DNA of 64,000 bases from Micromonospora coriariae (GCF_900091455.1 NZ_LT607412.1:62001-126000); one strand, 5' to 3'; counted from the first letter of the stretch, positions 18,573 to 26,883 are shown. Translations and numbers: made by a program. The notes: generated by a model from the letters alone, not told the origin.

Positions 18573-21500
18573 ACCAGCACCTCACCGGAGTCGCCGTCCG
18601 CCGGGCCAGGCACCAGGCCGGGCAGATTGCCGTACAGCTCCTCGGCGGGCACCCTGACCCCATAGAGCTCGACGGCGCGGCAGACCTGGGGCCAGAAACC
18701 GGCGCTGCGGGCGTAGTGGTCGAACCGGCCGATCAGCACGAGCTGCCGACGCGCCCGGGAGAACAGGACGTTCACCAGTTGCCGCTGCCCCAGGTGCCCG
18801 AGCCCGGCGCCAGATGCCGCCGCTCCCGAGCGGCCAAGGCGGGCCTGGTCGCGGACGAGAGATACGATCACCATGTCCGCCTCGCGGCCCTGGAACGCGT
18901 GCACGGTCGACAGGTACGGTCGGGCCAGGCCGACGCCCTGCAACAGCCGGATCTGCTCCCGATACGGCGTGAGCACGGCCAGCGGGTCCGGCCCGTAACC
19001 GCCCCTGTTCGCCACCGGGAACGGATCGAGATCCTCCAGCAGTCTCTTGACCAGGGCCGCCTCGCCTGAGTTCGACCAGTGCGGATCGTCGTGACAGGAC
19101 GCGATGCCGGCGGTGTCCAGCCACACCAGCGACTGCTGGTCCAACCGGCGGGGCCGCATCAGCCGCACGGCAGGAATCCGGTTGGTGAAGTCCTCATCGA
19201 TGTGGGTCGCGAGACCGCCCACCGGCAGGCCGTCCGCCGCAAGCACCGCCGGCTGCTCCCCGGCAGGGTAGAAGACGCGACTTACCAACTCGCCGATCGG
19301 CTCACGCATCCGGAACTGCGTCGACATCCGCCGCAACGGCCGCCTCGGGTCGGGCTGTCCCTCAAAGAGGGTGCCGAACAGGTCGAACACCCGCATGTAG
19401 GCGGTCACCTTCTCCGGCGTAATGCCGGCCATCTGGCTGTTCGTGTCGGCCGCGCAGGCGTCCAGGAACCGTTTGAGATCCTGCCGGCGGTGCGCCGGCA
19501 GCTGGAAGTGGTCGCCGATGAGTGTCCAGCGCAGTCCGCGTAGCAGCGGCATGGCCAGCTCGGTCGGCCAGGCCTTCGCGGCCTCCTCCACCACCACCCA
19601 GTTGAACACCGACTCGGTGGTGGGCGACAGCAGCTCCGGCGCGGACGCGGCACAGGTGGCGAAGACCAGGTTGGCGCCCCGGTGCAGGCGGTCAGCCAGC
19701 TCGGGCACGACCCACTCCCCGGACTCCTGCTTCCCGGACAGCATCCTGGACCACTCGTCGAGCACCGCGACCAGTTGCCCGGGCATACCGGGGTCCGGAT
19801 CCCCGGTCAGCCGGTTGACACGGGCCCTGACCTCGGCGGTCAGCCGGACGGCCGCATCGAGCCGCCGCCACGGGCGCACCGCGCGATCGACCCGTTCCTG
19901 GGCGGCCAGACCACGGGTGCTCACCCGCAACGCGAGCGGGCGCATCCGGTCCTCCGTGAGGTGCTGAACCGGCCGCCCCGCGTCGTCCATCTCGCCGAGC
20001 TCCCGCAGCACCCGCACGGCCAGGTTGTCCAGGGCGAAGTTCGACTGGGCCGAGACCAGGATCCGGGCGGTCGGGTCCCGTCTCAGGTAGGCGGCGATGG
20101 CGGCCGCGGCCACCCGGGTCTTACCGGTGCCCGGTGGCCCCTGCACCGCAGAGAGCGGTTCGCACACCAGGATCTCCTGGACCACCTCCTGCCCGCCGCC
20201 CTTCAGGCCGGCGCCTGCGTCCTGCCAGTGGTGCGCGAACGTCCGGATCGTGCGCGGATCGCGCAGGTATCGCTGCAGGTGCGTGGCCCGGTACAGCTCC
20301 ACGCTCGCGGCGCGCTGCCGGTCCAGGCCCTGCTGGCTGCCCCGGTCGTCGGCGGGGCGGACCCAGCCCCGCTCGGGCAGGGGCTGCTCGCCCGGCTTGC
20401 GGCGTAGCCGTACCCGGTCCTGTCCATCCTTGCTCTCGACATAGGCCCGGCTGACCCACCGGCCGGGCTTACCGTTGCGATCCTCCAGGACGTCCACCTC
20501 GGAGTCTCCGTCTTCGTTCTCCAGGTCACCGAGGAACGAGCCGAACTCCGGGCGCAGGGCCGGGGTCGCCGCGTACTTGACGAAGGCCGCCGAGCTGACG
20601 ATGCGGCGCCGGTCGCGCTCCGCGTCGTAGTGGACCAGGACAGTAGAGCGGTCGGTGTGCCCGGCGACCTCGAACGGGTAGGTCCGGGCATCCAGCTCCA
20701 CCTCCTGGAAGTCCAGCAGCCAGTCGATCGCCTCGCGGAAGCTCAGCTCGTCCGGGGAGGCGGTGCTGACCGGCCGGGTCGCCTCGACGAGGACCTTCCA
20801 GGACGGGGCCCGGTCGATCCGGCGAGCCATGTACTCGCGGTCGATGTCGATGGCCCGCAACTCTAGGTCGGGCACCAGCCGTGCCGAGGTCCAATCGAGT
20901 TGCCGCAGCTTCTTCTCGTTCACCGGCAGATCCAGCCGGGCGACGTACCGGATGATCAGCGCCTGCTCGGTGTGCGCCTCCATCGCCCCGTACTCGTCTC
21001 GGGGCCGGTAGTAGTCGCAGAACCAGGCCAGGTCCGTCCCCCGGATCACCTGGGTGGCGGTGCTGGTGCTGGAGCGGACCCCGCGTACGAACGGCTCGGC
21101 TCCGAACGGCGAGTGGGCCATGTAGGCACCGCGCATGTCGGCCGCGATGTAGGCGGCCAGTTCCTCACGCCCGAGCTCGCTCTCCGGATCCTGCTTCACC
21201 AGGCCCCAGCGGTAGATGGTTTCGGAGCTCTCCCGCGGCATGAAGACCATGAGGTGCTTGCGGACGGTGACAGAGCCCTCGATGTCCGTCATGATCCGGT
21301 CGTACGCCCCGCTCAGCCGGCCGAGCACCTCGTCCGCCGACGGCCGGTCGGCCGCCTCGCCCGACAGCATCCCGGCGAGCAGCCCGGCCAGATCCGGTGG
21401 GATCCGGGTGTCGGCCAGCACCGTCTCCCGCAGGTACCGGGCGAACGCCAGGGAGGCCTGGTACCCCTGCTCGGCGGCCTCCCGATCCATCGGGCCGTCC

Positions 21501-22297
21501 GGCCAGGCGGGGCGGCGGTCCGCGGGGAACGGACCGAGGAACCACTCCCAGACGACCGCGGCCAGCCCGTACACGTCCGACTGCGGACTCTCCATCAGGT
21601 TCGCCTCGGTACCGAGCAGGAAGGCCACCCGCTCCGGCGGCGCGTAGGCGAGGTCCCGGCCGAGAACCGCACGCAGCTCACCGGGGTCAGCGGCGCTGTC
21701 CACAGTGGTCCGAAACAGGTCGAGGATCAGTGAGCTGAGCTCGAAACGGGCAAGCCGCAGCCGGGCCCCTTCGTGGACGTCGATGCTGGCCGGCGAAACA
21801 CTGCGGTGGCTGATGCCGAGGAAGTGCAGCTCGGCGAGGCCCTCGGCCAGGGATCGGAACTGCCTGACCGCCTCGGCCCGATGGGTTCGAAAGCGGTCGA
21901 TCTCCTGGGCCCCGGCACACCGCCGGCTGCCCCGGGTCGCGACGAACGCCATGCCGCCCGGCACCTGCACCTGCCGGGTCATCGCGTCGTCCAGGTAGCC
22001 GCCGTCGAGCACCTCGGGCAGCGCCGGATGCGGGATGCCCGAGACCCGCAGCAGCGACCGGACGTCCTGCTCCCAGAGCAGGCCGCCCATCTCCTCGATG
22101 CCGAGGAAGAGCTGGATATCGACCGGGCGCATGGTGCGGTCCAGCAACCGCAGCCGATAGATGCGGCCGGAAGCCAGTTCCTCCGCCTCGATCGGATCGT
22201 CCTCGTCATCGTCGCCCGTGCTGTACGGCCCGAACTCCGCGGTGGGACCACAGAGGAATCGTTTGACGAGCTTTATTGCATTCGCAGTGGACCCCAC
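18569..22297 (-). CDS. mkoA: Kinase-like / UPF1-type (COG1112) SF1 helicase (MkoA-like)
   Basis: 1242 residues. The N-terminal 300 or so have a Ser/Thr-kinase fold: YAPPERVAFL and QSDVYGLAAVVWEWFLG match the APE and subdomain IX regions. The catalytic loop reads HRSVSPAS (164-171) instead of HRDxKPxN, and the DFG position reads ARF, so it is likely a pseudokinase. The C-terminal half is a superfamily-1 RNA/DNA helicase: Walker A VQGPPGTGKT (about 716), VVVEEAAK, LIGDHFQLP, TQFRMREPI, VHAFQGREADMVIVSL, and VLFSRARRQLVLIG. A kinase-helicase followed by a PLD protein is the described layout of type I Mokosh anti-phage systems. It leads the minus-strand operon. Confidence 0.8.
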   Translation of the reverse strand: MGSTANAIKLVKRFLCGPTAEFGPYSTGDDDEDDPIEAEELASGRIYRLRLLDRTMRPVDIQLFLGIEEMGGLLWEQDVRSLLRVSGIPHPALPEVLDGGYLDDAMTRQVQVPGGMAFVATRGSRRCAGAQEIDRFRTHRAEAVRQFRSLAEGLAELHFLGISHRSVSPASIDVHEGARLRLARFELSSLILDLFRTTVDSAADPGELRAVLGRDLAYAPPERVAFLLGTEANLMESPQSDVYGLAAVVWEWFLGPFPADRRPAWPDGPMDREAAEQGYQASLAFARYLRETVLADTRIPPDLAGLLAGMLSGEAADRPSADEVLGRLSGAYDRIMTDIEGSVTVRKHLMVFMPRESSETIYRWGLVKQDPESELGREELAAYIAADMRGAYMAHSPFGAEPFVRGVRSSTSTATQVIRGTDLAWFCDYYRPRDEYGAMEAHTEQALIIRYVARLDLPVNEKKLRQLDWTSARLVPDLELRAIDIDREYMARRIDRAPSWKVLVEATRPVSTASPDELSFREAIDWLLDFQEVELDARTYPFEVAGHTDRSTVLVHYDAERDRRRIVSSAAFVKYAATPALRPEFGSFLGDLENEDGDSEVDVLEDRNGKPGRWVSRAYVESKDGQDRVRLRRKPGEQPLPERGWVRPADDRGSQQGLDRQRAASVELYRATHLQRYLRDPRTIRTFAHHWQDAGAGLKGGGQEVVQEILVCEPLSAVQGPPGTGKTRVAAAAIAAYLRRDPTARILVSAQSNFALDNLAVRVLRELGEMDDAGRPVQHLTEDRMRPLALRVSTRGLAAQERVDRAVRPWRRLDAAVRLTAEVRARVNRLTGDPDPGMPGQLVAVLDEWSRMLSGKQESGEWVVPELADRLHRGANLVFATCAASAPELLSPTTESVFNWVVVEEAAKAWPTELAMPLLRGLRWTLIGDHFQLPAHRRQDLKRFLDACAADTNSQMAGITPEKVTAYMRVFDLFGTLFEGQPDPRRPLRRMSTQFRMREPIGELVSRVFYPAGEQPAVLAADGLPVGGLATHIDEDFTNRIPAVRLMRPRRLDQQSLVWLDTAGIASCHDDPHWSNSGEAALVKRLLEDLDPFPVANRGGYGPDPLAVLTPYREQIRLLQGVGLARPYLSTVHAFQGREADMVIVSLVRDQARLGRSGAAASGAGLGHLGQRQLVNVLFSRARRQLVLIGRFDHYARSAGFWPQVCRAVELYGVRVPAEELYGNLPGLVPGPADGDSGEVLV

Positions 22298-22509
22298 ACC
22301 GCCCCCATCCGCTCACGAGTACGGCGAGCGTACGCGTGCTCCCAGTGACTAGACACCCACCACGAGTGCGGATTTCCCGCTGAGTTCGGCACCGCCACAC
22401 AGACGGAAATCAGCGGCGACTCAGGTCGTCGTCCATGTCTTGGGTCAGCCGCACCCGTGTTGAGTCGAGTCCAGAGAGGCCCCGGCTCGCGGGGCCGGAA
22501 ACGGAGTAG
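22298..22509. promoter_or_regulatory. Divergent promoter region of the defence locus
   Basis: These 212 bp separate the Mokosh-like operon (minus) from the NDT/S1 gene (plus), so both promoters must lie here or nearby. No clear operator palindrome was found. It is a natural target for the SARP-type regulator, as an inference. Confidence 0.4.
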
Positions 22510-22515
22510 ATGATC

Positions 22516-23781
22516 ATGAGCGAACTGCACCTCCTGCGCGACGAGCGGCCGATCGAAGGCCGACTGTTCTTCGCCACCCCCTGGGGCAAGAAGGAGCTGC
22601 CCGACGGCAGCGTCTTCGACTTCAACGCGTTCTACGAGAACGAGCTGAAGGCGACGGCCGAGGCAGCCGGCTTTACGCCGGTCCGGGCGGACAACATCTA
22701 CGGCCCGCAATCGGTGATGGGACCGATCTGGCGGGGCATCCAGCAGGCCGAGATCGTCGCCATCGACTTCACCCTACGGAACCCCAACGTGGCGATGGAG
22801 TACATGATGGCGATGCTGATCGGCAAGCGGTGCGTCTACCTGACCCAGGACCCCGACGACATCCCGACCGATGTCCGCGGACGGCTGCGCTACATCCGCT
22901 ACAGCGACCGCTACCAGGATGTCAGCCGGATGCGTGAAGAGCTGCGCAACCAGCTGATCGCCATCCGCTCCGAGCCGGCGGTCGAGATGGCCCTGGTGCC
23001 GATGGCGGCCGGCGGCACCGACCCGGTGCCCGCCACCGTCATCACGGTGACCTCCGAGTTCGCCGTGATCGAGGCGAGCGGCGGTCGGCGGGGCGTGCTC
23101 GGCAACGCCGACGTCGACTACAACCGGATCGTTCCGGACATGACGCGGCTGTACTCGATCGGTACCCGGGTGACCGGTGCCTTCGACGTCGACACCGGCG
23201 GCGGCATGAAGTACACCCTGCTCGCCGGCACCCCGAACCCGTGGCCACGGCTGCGCACCGAGTTCCCCTCCGGCACCACGATCAGCGGCACGGTCCGCCG
23301 GACCCGGGACGGCATCGGGGCGTTCGTCGAGGTCGGGTACGGCATCGACGGCCTGATCCACACCTCCGCACTGGCCGGCCGCACCCTCTCCGCCGGGGAC
23401 CAGGTGGTGGCCAGTGTGATCCGGGTCGACGCCGACCGGCGCCGGATCTCCCTGGCGTTGGACCGGGTGGTCAACGCCGCCGGGCCGCCTACCCCGCTCG
23501 CCGTGCCAGCCGCCGACCTCGGGGCGTTCCGGCTCGGGCAGCGGCTGGAGGCCGAGGTGGTCAAGGTGGTCCGCCAGGGTGACGGCGGATACCTGCTGGT
23601 CCAGCTCCCGGACCGGCGAAAGCCCGCGATGCTGCACTCCTCGGCGATGAGCCCGGAGCTGCGCGAGGGCCTCACGGACGACGACATCGAGGTCGGCGAG
23701 ATCATCGACGTCGAGGTGTTGCGGATCGACACCGTCCGAGACCGCATCACGGTGCGTGACCTGCCGGAGACAGCGTCGTAG
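22516..23781 (+). CDS. NDT/TIR-like domain protein with two S1 RNA-binding domains
   Basis: 421 residues. ATG 22516 is preferred over 22510 because GGAG at 22503-22506 sits 9 nt before it. Residues about 10-150 look like a nucleoside-2-deoxyribosyltransferase/TIR-like Rossmann fold: FFATPWG, GIQQAEIVAIDFT, RNPNVAMEYMMAM (with a Glu where the family has its catalytic acid), then GKRCVYLTQD. Two S1 OB-folds follow: ISGTVRRTRDGIGAFVEVG...GLIHTSALAG (about 253-320) and RLEAEVVKVV to DRITVRDLP (about 340-418). Such folds cleave N-glycosidic bonds in nucleotides or NAD in several immune systems. Divergence from the Mokosh-like operon suggests a linked effector or RNA-sensing part. Confidence 0.7.
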   Translation: MSELHLLRDERPIEGRLFFATPWGKKELPDGSVFDFNAFYENELKATAEAAGFTPVRADNIYGPQSVMGPIWRGIQQAEIVAIDFTLRNPNVAMEYMMAMLIGKRCVYLTQDPDDIPTDVRGRLRYIRYSDRYQDVSRMREELRNQLIAIRSEPAVEMALVPMAAGGTDPVPATVITVTSEFAVIEASGGRRGVLGNADVDYNRIVPDMTRLYSIGTRVTGAFDVDTGGGMKYTLLAGTPNPWPRLRTEFPSGTTISGTVRRTRDGIGAFVEVGYGIDGLIHTSALAGRTLSAGDQVVASVIRVDADRRRISLALDRVVNAAGPPTPLAVPAADLGAFRLGQRLEAEVVKVVRQGDGGYLLVQLPDRRKPAMLHSSAMSPELREGLTDDDIEVGEIIDVEVLRIDTVRDRITVRDLPETAS

Positions 23782-23797
23782 TGACCGGCGCTGTGGT

Positions 23798-23829
23798 GAT
23801 CGCGGGTTGCCGGCTGGCAGCCCGCGATC
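23798..23829 (+). terminator. Terminator after NDT/S1 gene
   Basis: A 14-bp stem (GATCGCGGGTTGCC with GGCAGCCCGCGATC, one G-U pair) and the 4-nt loop GGCT lie 16 bp after the stop codon. Confidence 0.75.
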
Positions 23830-23936
23830 TCTGTCAGCGGACCGGCGTTGCTCGGAATTGCATTGGCCGACCGGTCCGTGTGCGGGGTTGGGGCTGGACC
23901 TCTGGTCGGCATCAGGCGTTGATGGAGCCCGTTCGA

Positions 23937-24311
23937 TCACACCTTGAGGACGTCCACGTCGTAGAGCGCTATCGACGCGTCGCGGGAGGCCAGGGTCAGA
24001 CTTTCGGTGATCGCCTGGGCCACCAGCATGCGAGCGAACGGATCGCGGTGATGCGGTGGCAGGCGGCCGGCGGCGATGGCGTGGGCGTGGGTCACCGGGA
24101 GTTCGCGGAAGCCCATGTCTCTTACCCGCTCGGCGAGGTCAGGGGGTCCTTGGAGTTTCCCCGCACTCTGTTTGATGGTGATCTCCCACAGGGTGACCGG
24201 GGACAGGAAGATGTCCGGCTCGTGGCGTAGCCGGTCGAGGAACTCGGTGCCGAGGGTCGCGTCGCCGGTGATGGCCAAGAGCGCGACGTGGGTGTCCAGC
24301 AGCAGGGTCAT
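23937..24311 (-). CDS. vapC: PIN-domain toxin, VapC family
   Basis: 124 residues, the usual VapC size. The PIN acidic residues are present: Asp in LLLDTHVALLA, Glu in SPVTLWEITIKQ, Asp in HHRDPFARMLVAQA, and a C-terminal acidic residue in LASRDASI. VapC toxins are Mg-dependent endoribonucleases that cut tRNA or rRNA. The gene starts with ATGA overlapping the antitoxin stop, so the pair is translationally coupled. It lies next to the Mokosh-like locus, as expected for a defence or mobile region. Confidence 0.92.
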   Translation of the reverse strand: MTLLLDTHVALLAITGDATLGTEFLDRLRHEPDIFLSPVTLWEITIKQSAGKLQGPPDLAERVRDMGFRELPVTHAHAIAAGRLPPHHRDPFARMLVAQAITESLTLASRDASIALYDVDVLKV

Positions 24312-24562
24312 GCGCCGATGCCGAAGTCGTCGGCGATCTCGGCGTTGGTCTGCGGTGAATCCCAGTCGCCGGTGAGGTCCAGTTGCCCGGCGAGGGAGCC
24401 GACTGCCGTGCGGTTGGCCCGCCGGACCAGCGGCACGACCTTCGCCACCGGCGTGCCGGCCCGGTCGATGATGATCTCCTCGCCCTGTTCCACCCGTTCG
24501 ATGATGCGCGACAGGTGGGTCTTGGCATCATGCATGTTGTAGTGCGCGGCCTCACCCGACAT
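24308..24562 (-). CDS. Phd/YefM-type antitoxin
   Basis: 84 residues. The N-terminal half has the Phd/YefM pattern MHDAKTHLSRIIERVEQGEE followed by IIIDRAGTPVAKVVPL. The C-terminal tail (about 50-84) would bind and block the PIN toxin. It leads the two-gene operon and overlaps vapC by 4 nt; such antitoxins autorepress their promoter. AT-rich sequence with TTAG/CTAA half-repeats at 24577-24598 lies just upstream of the start and is a plausible operator. Confidence 0.92.
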   Translation of the reverse strand: MSGEAAHYNMHDAKTHLSRIIERVEQGEEIIIDRAGTPVAKVVPLVRRANRTAVGSLAGQLDLTGDWDSPQTNAEIADDFGIGA

Positions 24563-24599
24563 GGCGCGACCCCCTCGGTTAGCTAGGGGCTTAGTCTAT

Positions 24600-24700
24600 C
24601 CTGCTTGGCCCCGTGCGCCAGCGGTTCGGCTGCTCGGGTCGGGTCGTGGCTGAGGTGTGCCCGAGCGTCCACTGCACCGCCTTTACGTTGGCTCACGTGG
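24600..24700 (-). pseudogene. Tyrosine-recombinase C-terminal relic
   Basis: The minus strand reads ANVKAVQWTLGHTSATTR (24692 downward). This matches the ANVKAVQRMLGH motif near the C-terminus of phage-type integrases, which carries the catalytic Leu-Gly-His box. An in-frame TGA precedes it, and no Arg box or Tyr tail is intact, so it is dead. It supports past site-specific integration near the defence and TA genes. Confidence 0.55.
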
Positions 24701-24907
24701 TCACCTGGAAGGCCGCCAGCCTCTTGCGGAACAGATGCGGACCGCTCGGCAGCGGGCAGGGGCGAGTGCCAGTTTGGAAGGGCGAAGGTCCACTCTGACA
24801 CGGACCTGGTGGGCCAGGTCATGGTGGCAAGCGGGTGACCTTTCGTGCCCTCTGGTGACCTCCTCGGTACCGGCTACTGGAAATTTGCGGTTCGTACGAT
24901 GCCGGGT
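24701..24907. other. Intergenic, possibly more integrase debris
   Basis: No intact gene. The minus-strand frame upstream of the recombinase relic (KRLAAFQV) could be a frameshifted part of the same integrase, but similarity is weak. Confidence 0.3.
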
Positions 24908-25603
24908 TCAGCCGCCGCTCATCGGGTCATCGGCGAGTCCGGACCGTGCCAACGTCTCCGCCCTCATCCGCAGGGTCTGCGCGACCTGTGGGAGGTACTC
25001 GTCCGGCTCGACGACTGCCGCCTCCCGGTAGCCGTCAACCGACGCGTTGAGGTCGGCGAGTGCCTCGCCGTAGCGGCCGAGAGCCGCGAGGCTGTCAGCC
25101 CGCCAGCGTCGAGCACTGGCCAGATAAGCCCTGTGTTCGTGGTCGATCGCCGCCAACGGGATTCGGACCTCGATGGCCTCCGCCCAGGCCGCCACCGCCT
25201 CGGCGTGCCGGCCAGCCATGTGGAATGCGATCGCCTGGTCGTGCAGTGACTTGACCAACTCCGGGCGGTCCGCAGCCATGTCCTGCCATAGCGCGATTTC
25301 TTCGGCCCGGGCGGCGATCTCCTCGTCGTGACGGCCCTGCCGACACAAGCAGTACGACAGTGTCGACAGGCTGCCGGCGAGCCCCTCGCTACTCCCCGGG
25401 TCGAGGTTCCGCAAGCTTCGGCTCACGGCGACCGCCATTCGGTAGGCGGCGGTGGCGTCCTGGAAGCGCCCAACGCGCTCCAGCGCGCGGCCCAGGTTGA
25501 ACGCGGCATTGACGAGCGGCTGGCTGTACCGGCGCGGTGACAGCCACACCCCAGCGCGCAGCAGCGCGACTCGGATCCGCAACGTAATCACGTTACGCAT
25601 CAT
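24908..25603 (-). CDS. Tetratricopeptide-repeat protein
   Basis: 231 residues made of helical TPR units: LVNAAFNLGRALERVGRFQDA, LSTLSYCLCRQGRHDEEIA, LHDQAIAFHMAGRHAEAVAA, ADSLAALGRYGEALADLN. No catalytic or DNA-binding domain is seen. Similar C-terminal TPR arrays occur in actinobacterial NB-ARC-type regulators, so this may be a free-standing or truncated repeat module acting as a protein-protein adaptor. It is soluble, with no signal peptide. The partner cannot be told from the neighbourhood. Confidence 0.8.
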   Translation of the reverse strand: MMRNVITLRIRVALLRAGVWLSPRRYSQPLVNAAFNLGRALERVGRFQDATAAYRMAVAVSRSLRNLDPGSSEGLAGSLSTLSYCLCRQGRHDEEIAARAEEIALWQDMAADRPELVKSLHDQAIAFHMAGRHAEAVAAWAEAIEVRIPLAAIDHEHRAYLASARRWRADSLAALGRYGEALADLNASVDGYREAAVVEPDEYLPQVAQTLRMRAETLARSGLADDPMSGG

Positions 25604-25747
25604 TCCCGCCGGGTTGGGAACCGGTCAACGCGGCTTGACCCGGGACGACGCACGTGGGGTGGTCCGATCCGACAATGAGCCAATCTCATCGTGATTCGTG
25701 GCTGATCTGGATGTGGTGCAGGACGCGGTTAGCGACTCGGGGTCGCC

Positions 25748-26098
25748 GTGTCACGGCCCTGCTGCTGGGCCGGGCGCCCTCCGACGAGGTACCGGACGTA
25801 CGCATTGACCGACTTCCCGGGTTCCCGGACGTCGCTGCACGTCGGGTGGGTGCTGCTGCTGGCGATGCTGGTCGCGGCCTGGGTGGGGCCCTCGTGGCGC
25901 CCCGGTACGCGGTTGGTCGCCTGGGTGCTCGACGTGGGGCTGACGCTCCTCACCTTCCTACCCACCGGCACGTGGCTCGCGCTGGCCGGGACGCTCGCGC
26001 TGGTCCGCGCCGTCTCGACACTGACGGGGGCGCCGCCGCCGATCTCCGAGGGACGGGCGGGGTTCGGGGCGGAGCCCCGAAGGGCTAACGCCCGCTAG
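25748..26098 (+). CDS. Small membrane protein, start uncertain
   Basis: The frame has strong GC3 bias from about 25830 to 26040 and encodes two membrane helices (VGWVLLLAMLVAAWVG and LVAWVLDVGLTLLTFLP), the second running into a hydrophobic LALAGTLALVRAV. The GTG at 25748 gives 116 residues; a TTG at 25805 gives 97 and removes an unlikely Cys/Arg-rich start. No clear SD is seen for either. The function is unknown. A hairpin overlaps the end of the frame. Confidence 0.45.
   Translation: MSRPCCWAGRPPTRYRTYALTDFPGSRTSLHVGWVLLLAMLVAAWVGPSWRPGTRLVAWVLDVGLTLLTFLPTGTWLALAGTLALVRAVSTLTGAPPPISEGRAGFGAEPRRANAR
26063..26081 (+). terminator. Hairpin at end of small membrane gene
   Basis: TTCGGGGC and GCCCCGAA form an 8-bp stem with a 3-nt loop, overlapping the last codons of the upstream frame. 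Confidence 0.45.
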
Positions 26099-26133
26099 GC
26101 TCCTCGCCTCTACGTCAGAGCGCGGGAGCGTAC

Positions 26134-26583
26134 GTGATCAAGTTGTTCAGGACCAAGAAGTCCACATGCCGCTGTCGGCCCCAGTGGCCGGCTCTGGTGA
26201 CGGAGATGAACGGCTATGGCATGCCGTGCCAACCATCCGAGCACGGCAGTCCGGTGACCAGGCTATTGGAGCTGTCAGCGCGGTGCGCCGGATGCGCCGC
26301 GACCTACCCGGGCAACTTCATCATCGAACCAGGCACGCCGCCTCCGTTCGACTGGGCGCGGGAGCCTGAGAACACCGTGTGCTCCTGCGAGCCACGGTGG
26401 CCGAAACTGATGGTGATGCTGCGTGGCCAGTACTACCTCGGCTACCCAGGTACGGAGGGCCAGCTGGTTGTTGACGGCGCAGCGGAGGGGGCCTTCTGCG
26501 ATAGCTGCGGCGCCCGCTTCCTCGGGGACATGGCAGTCGACCTCACCGACAGGTCGCACCTCGAAGATCCTGACGAGACGTAG
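26134..26583 (+). CDS. Hypothetical protein with duplicated Cys motif
   Basis: 149 residues; the GTG start has GGGAG at 26124-26128. The family is not recognised. The chain holds two copies of one module: CRCRPQWPALV ... CAGCAATYPG and CSCEPRWPKLM ... CDSCGARFLG. Each copy gives CxC then CxxC, a plausible zinc-binding set of four cysteines, and each repeats a (Q/R)WP(A/K)L segment. No signal peptide or membrane helix is seen. It is likely a cytosolic zinc-ribbon protein that arose by internal duplication. The partner is unknown. Confidence 0.7.
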   Translation: MIKLFRTKKSTCRCRPQWPALVTEMNGYGMPCQPSEHGSPVTRLLELSARCAGCAATYPGNFIIEPGTPPPFDWAREPENTVCSCEPRWPKLMVMLRGQYYLGYPGTEGQLVVDGAAEGAFCDSCGARFLGDMAVDLTDRSHLEDPDET

Positions 26584-26716
26584 CAGATATGACCCCGGCC
26601 GGCCCGGGTCGATGCCAGCCGGAGGTCCTCGGCTGACTTGGCTGTACCAATGGCTGCACGGAGGCCGCGGTGATCGTACCGACCGGGAGCGGGAAGTTGC
26701 TGACCTGCGGTGACAT

Positions 26717-26760
26717 GGGTGCGCCCGGCAGGATTCGAACCTGGGGCCTTCGGATTGAAG
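26717..26760 (-). pseudogene. tRNA-Arg(UCU)-like 3' half relic
   Basis: Read on the minus strand, the segment has an anticodon-loop-like CTTC/AATCCG, variable loop AAGGC, T-arm AGGTTCGAATCCTGC and acceptor CGGGCGCACC. This matches the 3' half of actinobacterial tRNA-Arg(UCU) with a T-stem mismatch and a missing anticodon-loop base. The 5' half is absent. It looks like an attachment-site remnant. Confidence 0.55.
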
Positions 26761-26883
26761 GAGATCGCGGATGGCTGGTCGAGCGGCTGCATCCCTGGTC
26801 AGCCCGTCTGCCGTTGTCTGATGGCGTCGTCGTCAGCCGGTCGTCTCGGCGGTACGGATGGCCGTACAGGGATCAGTTCTTCG

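Noticed and set aside
15135..22297. DISARM or BREX as the identity of the helicase-PLD operon
   Set aside because: No DrmB-like or methyltransferase gene and no BREX genes are present; the kinase-helicase plus PLD pair fits Mokosh better.
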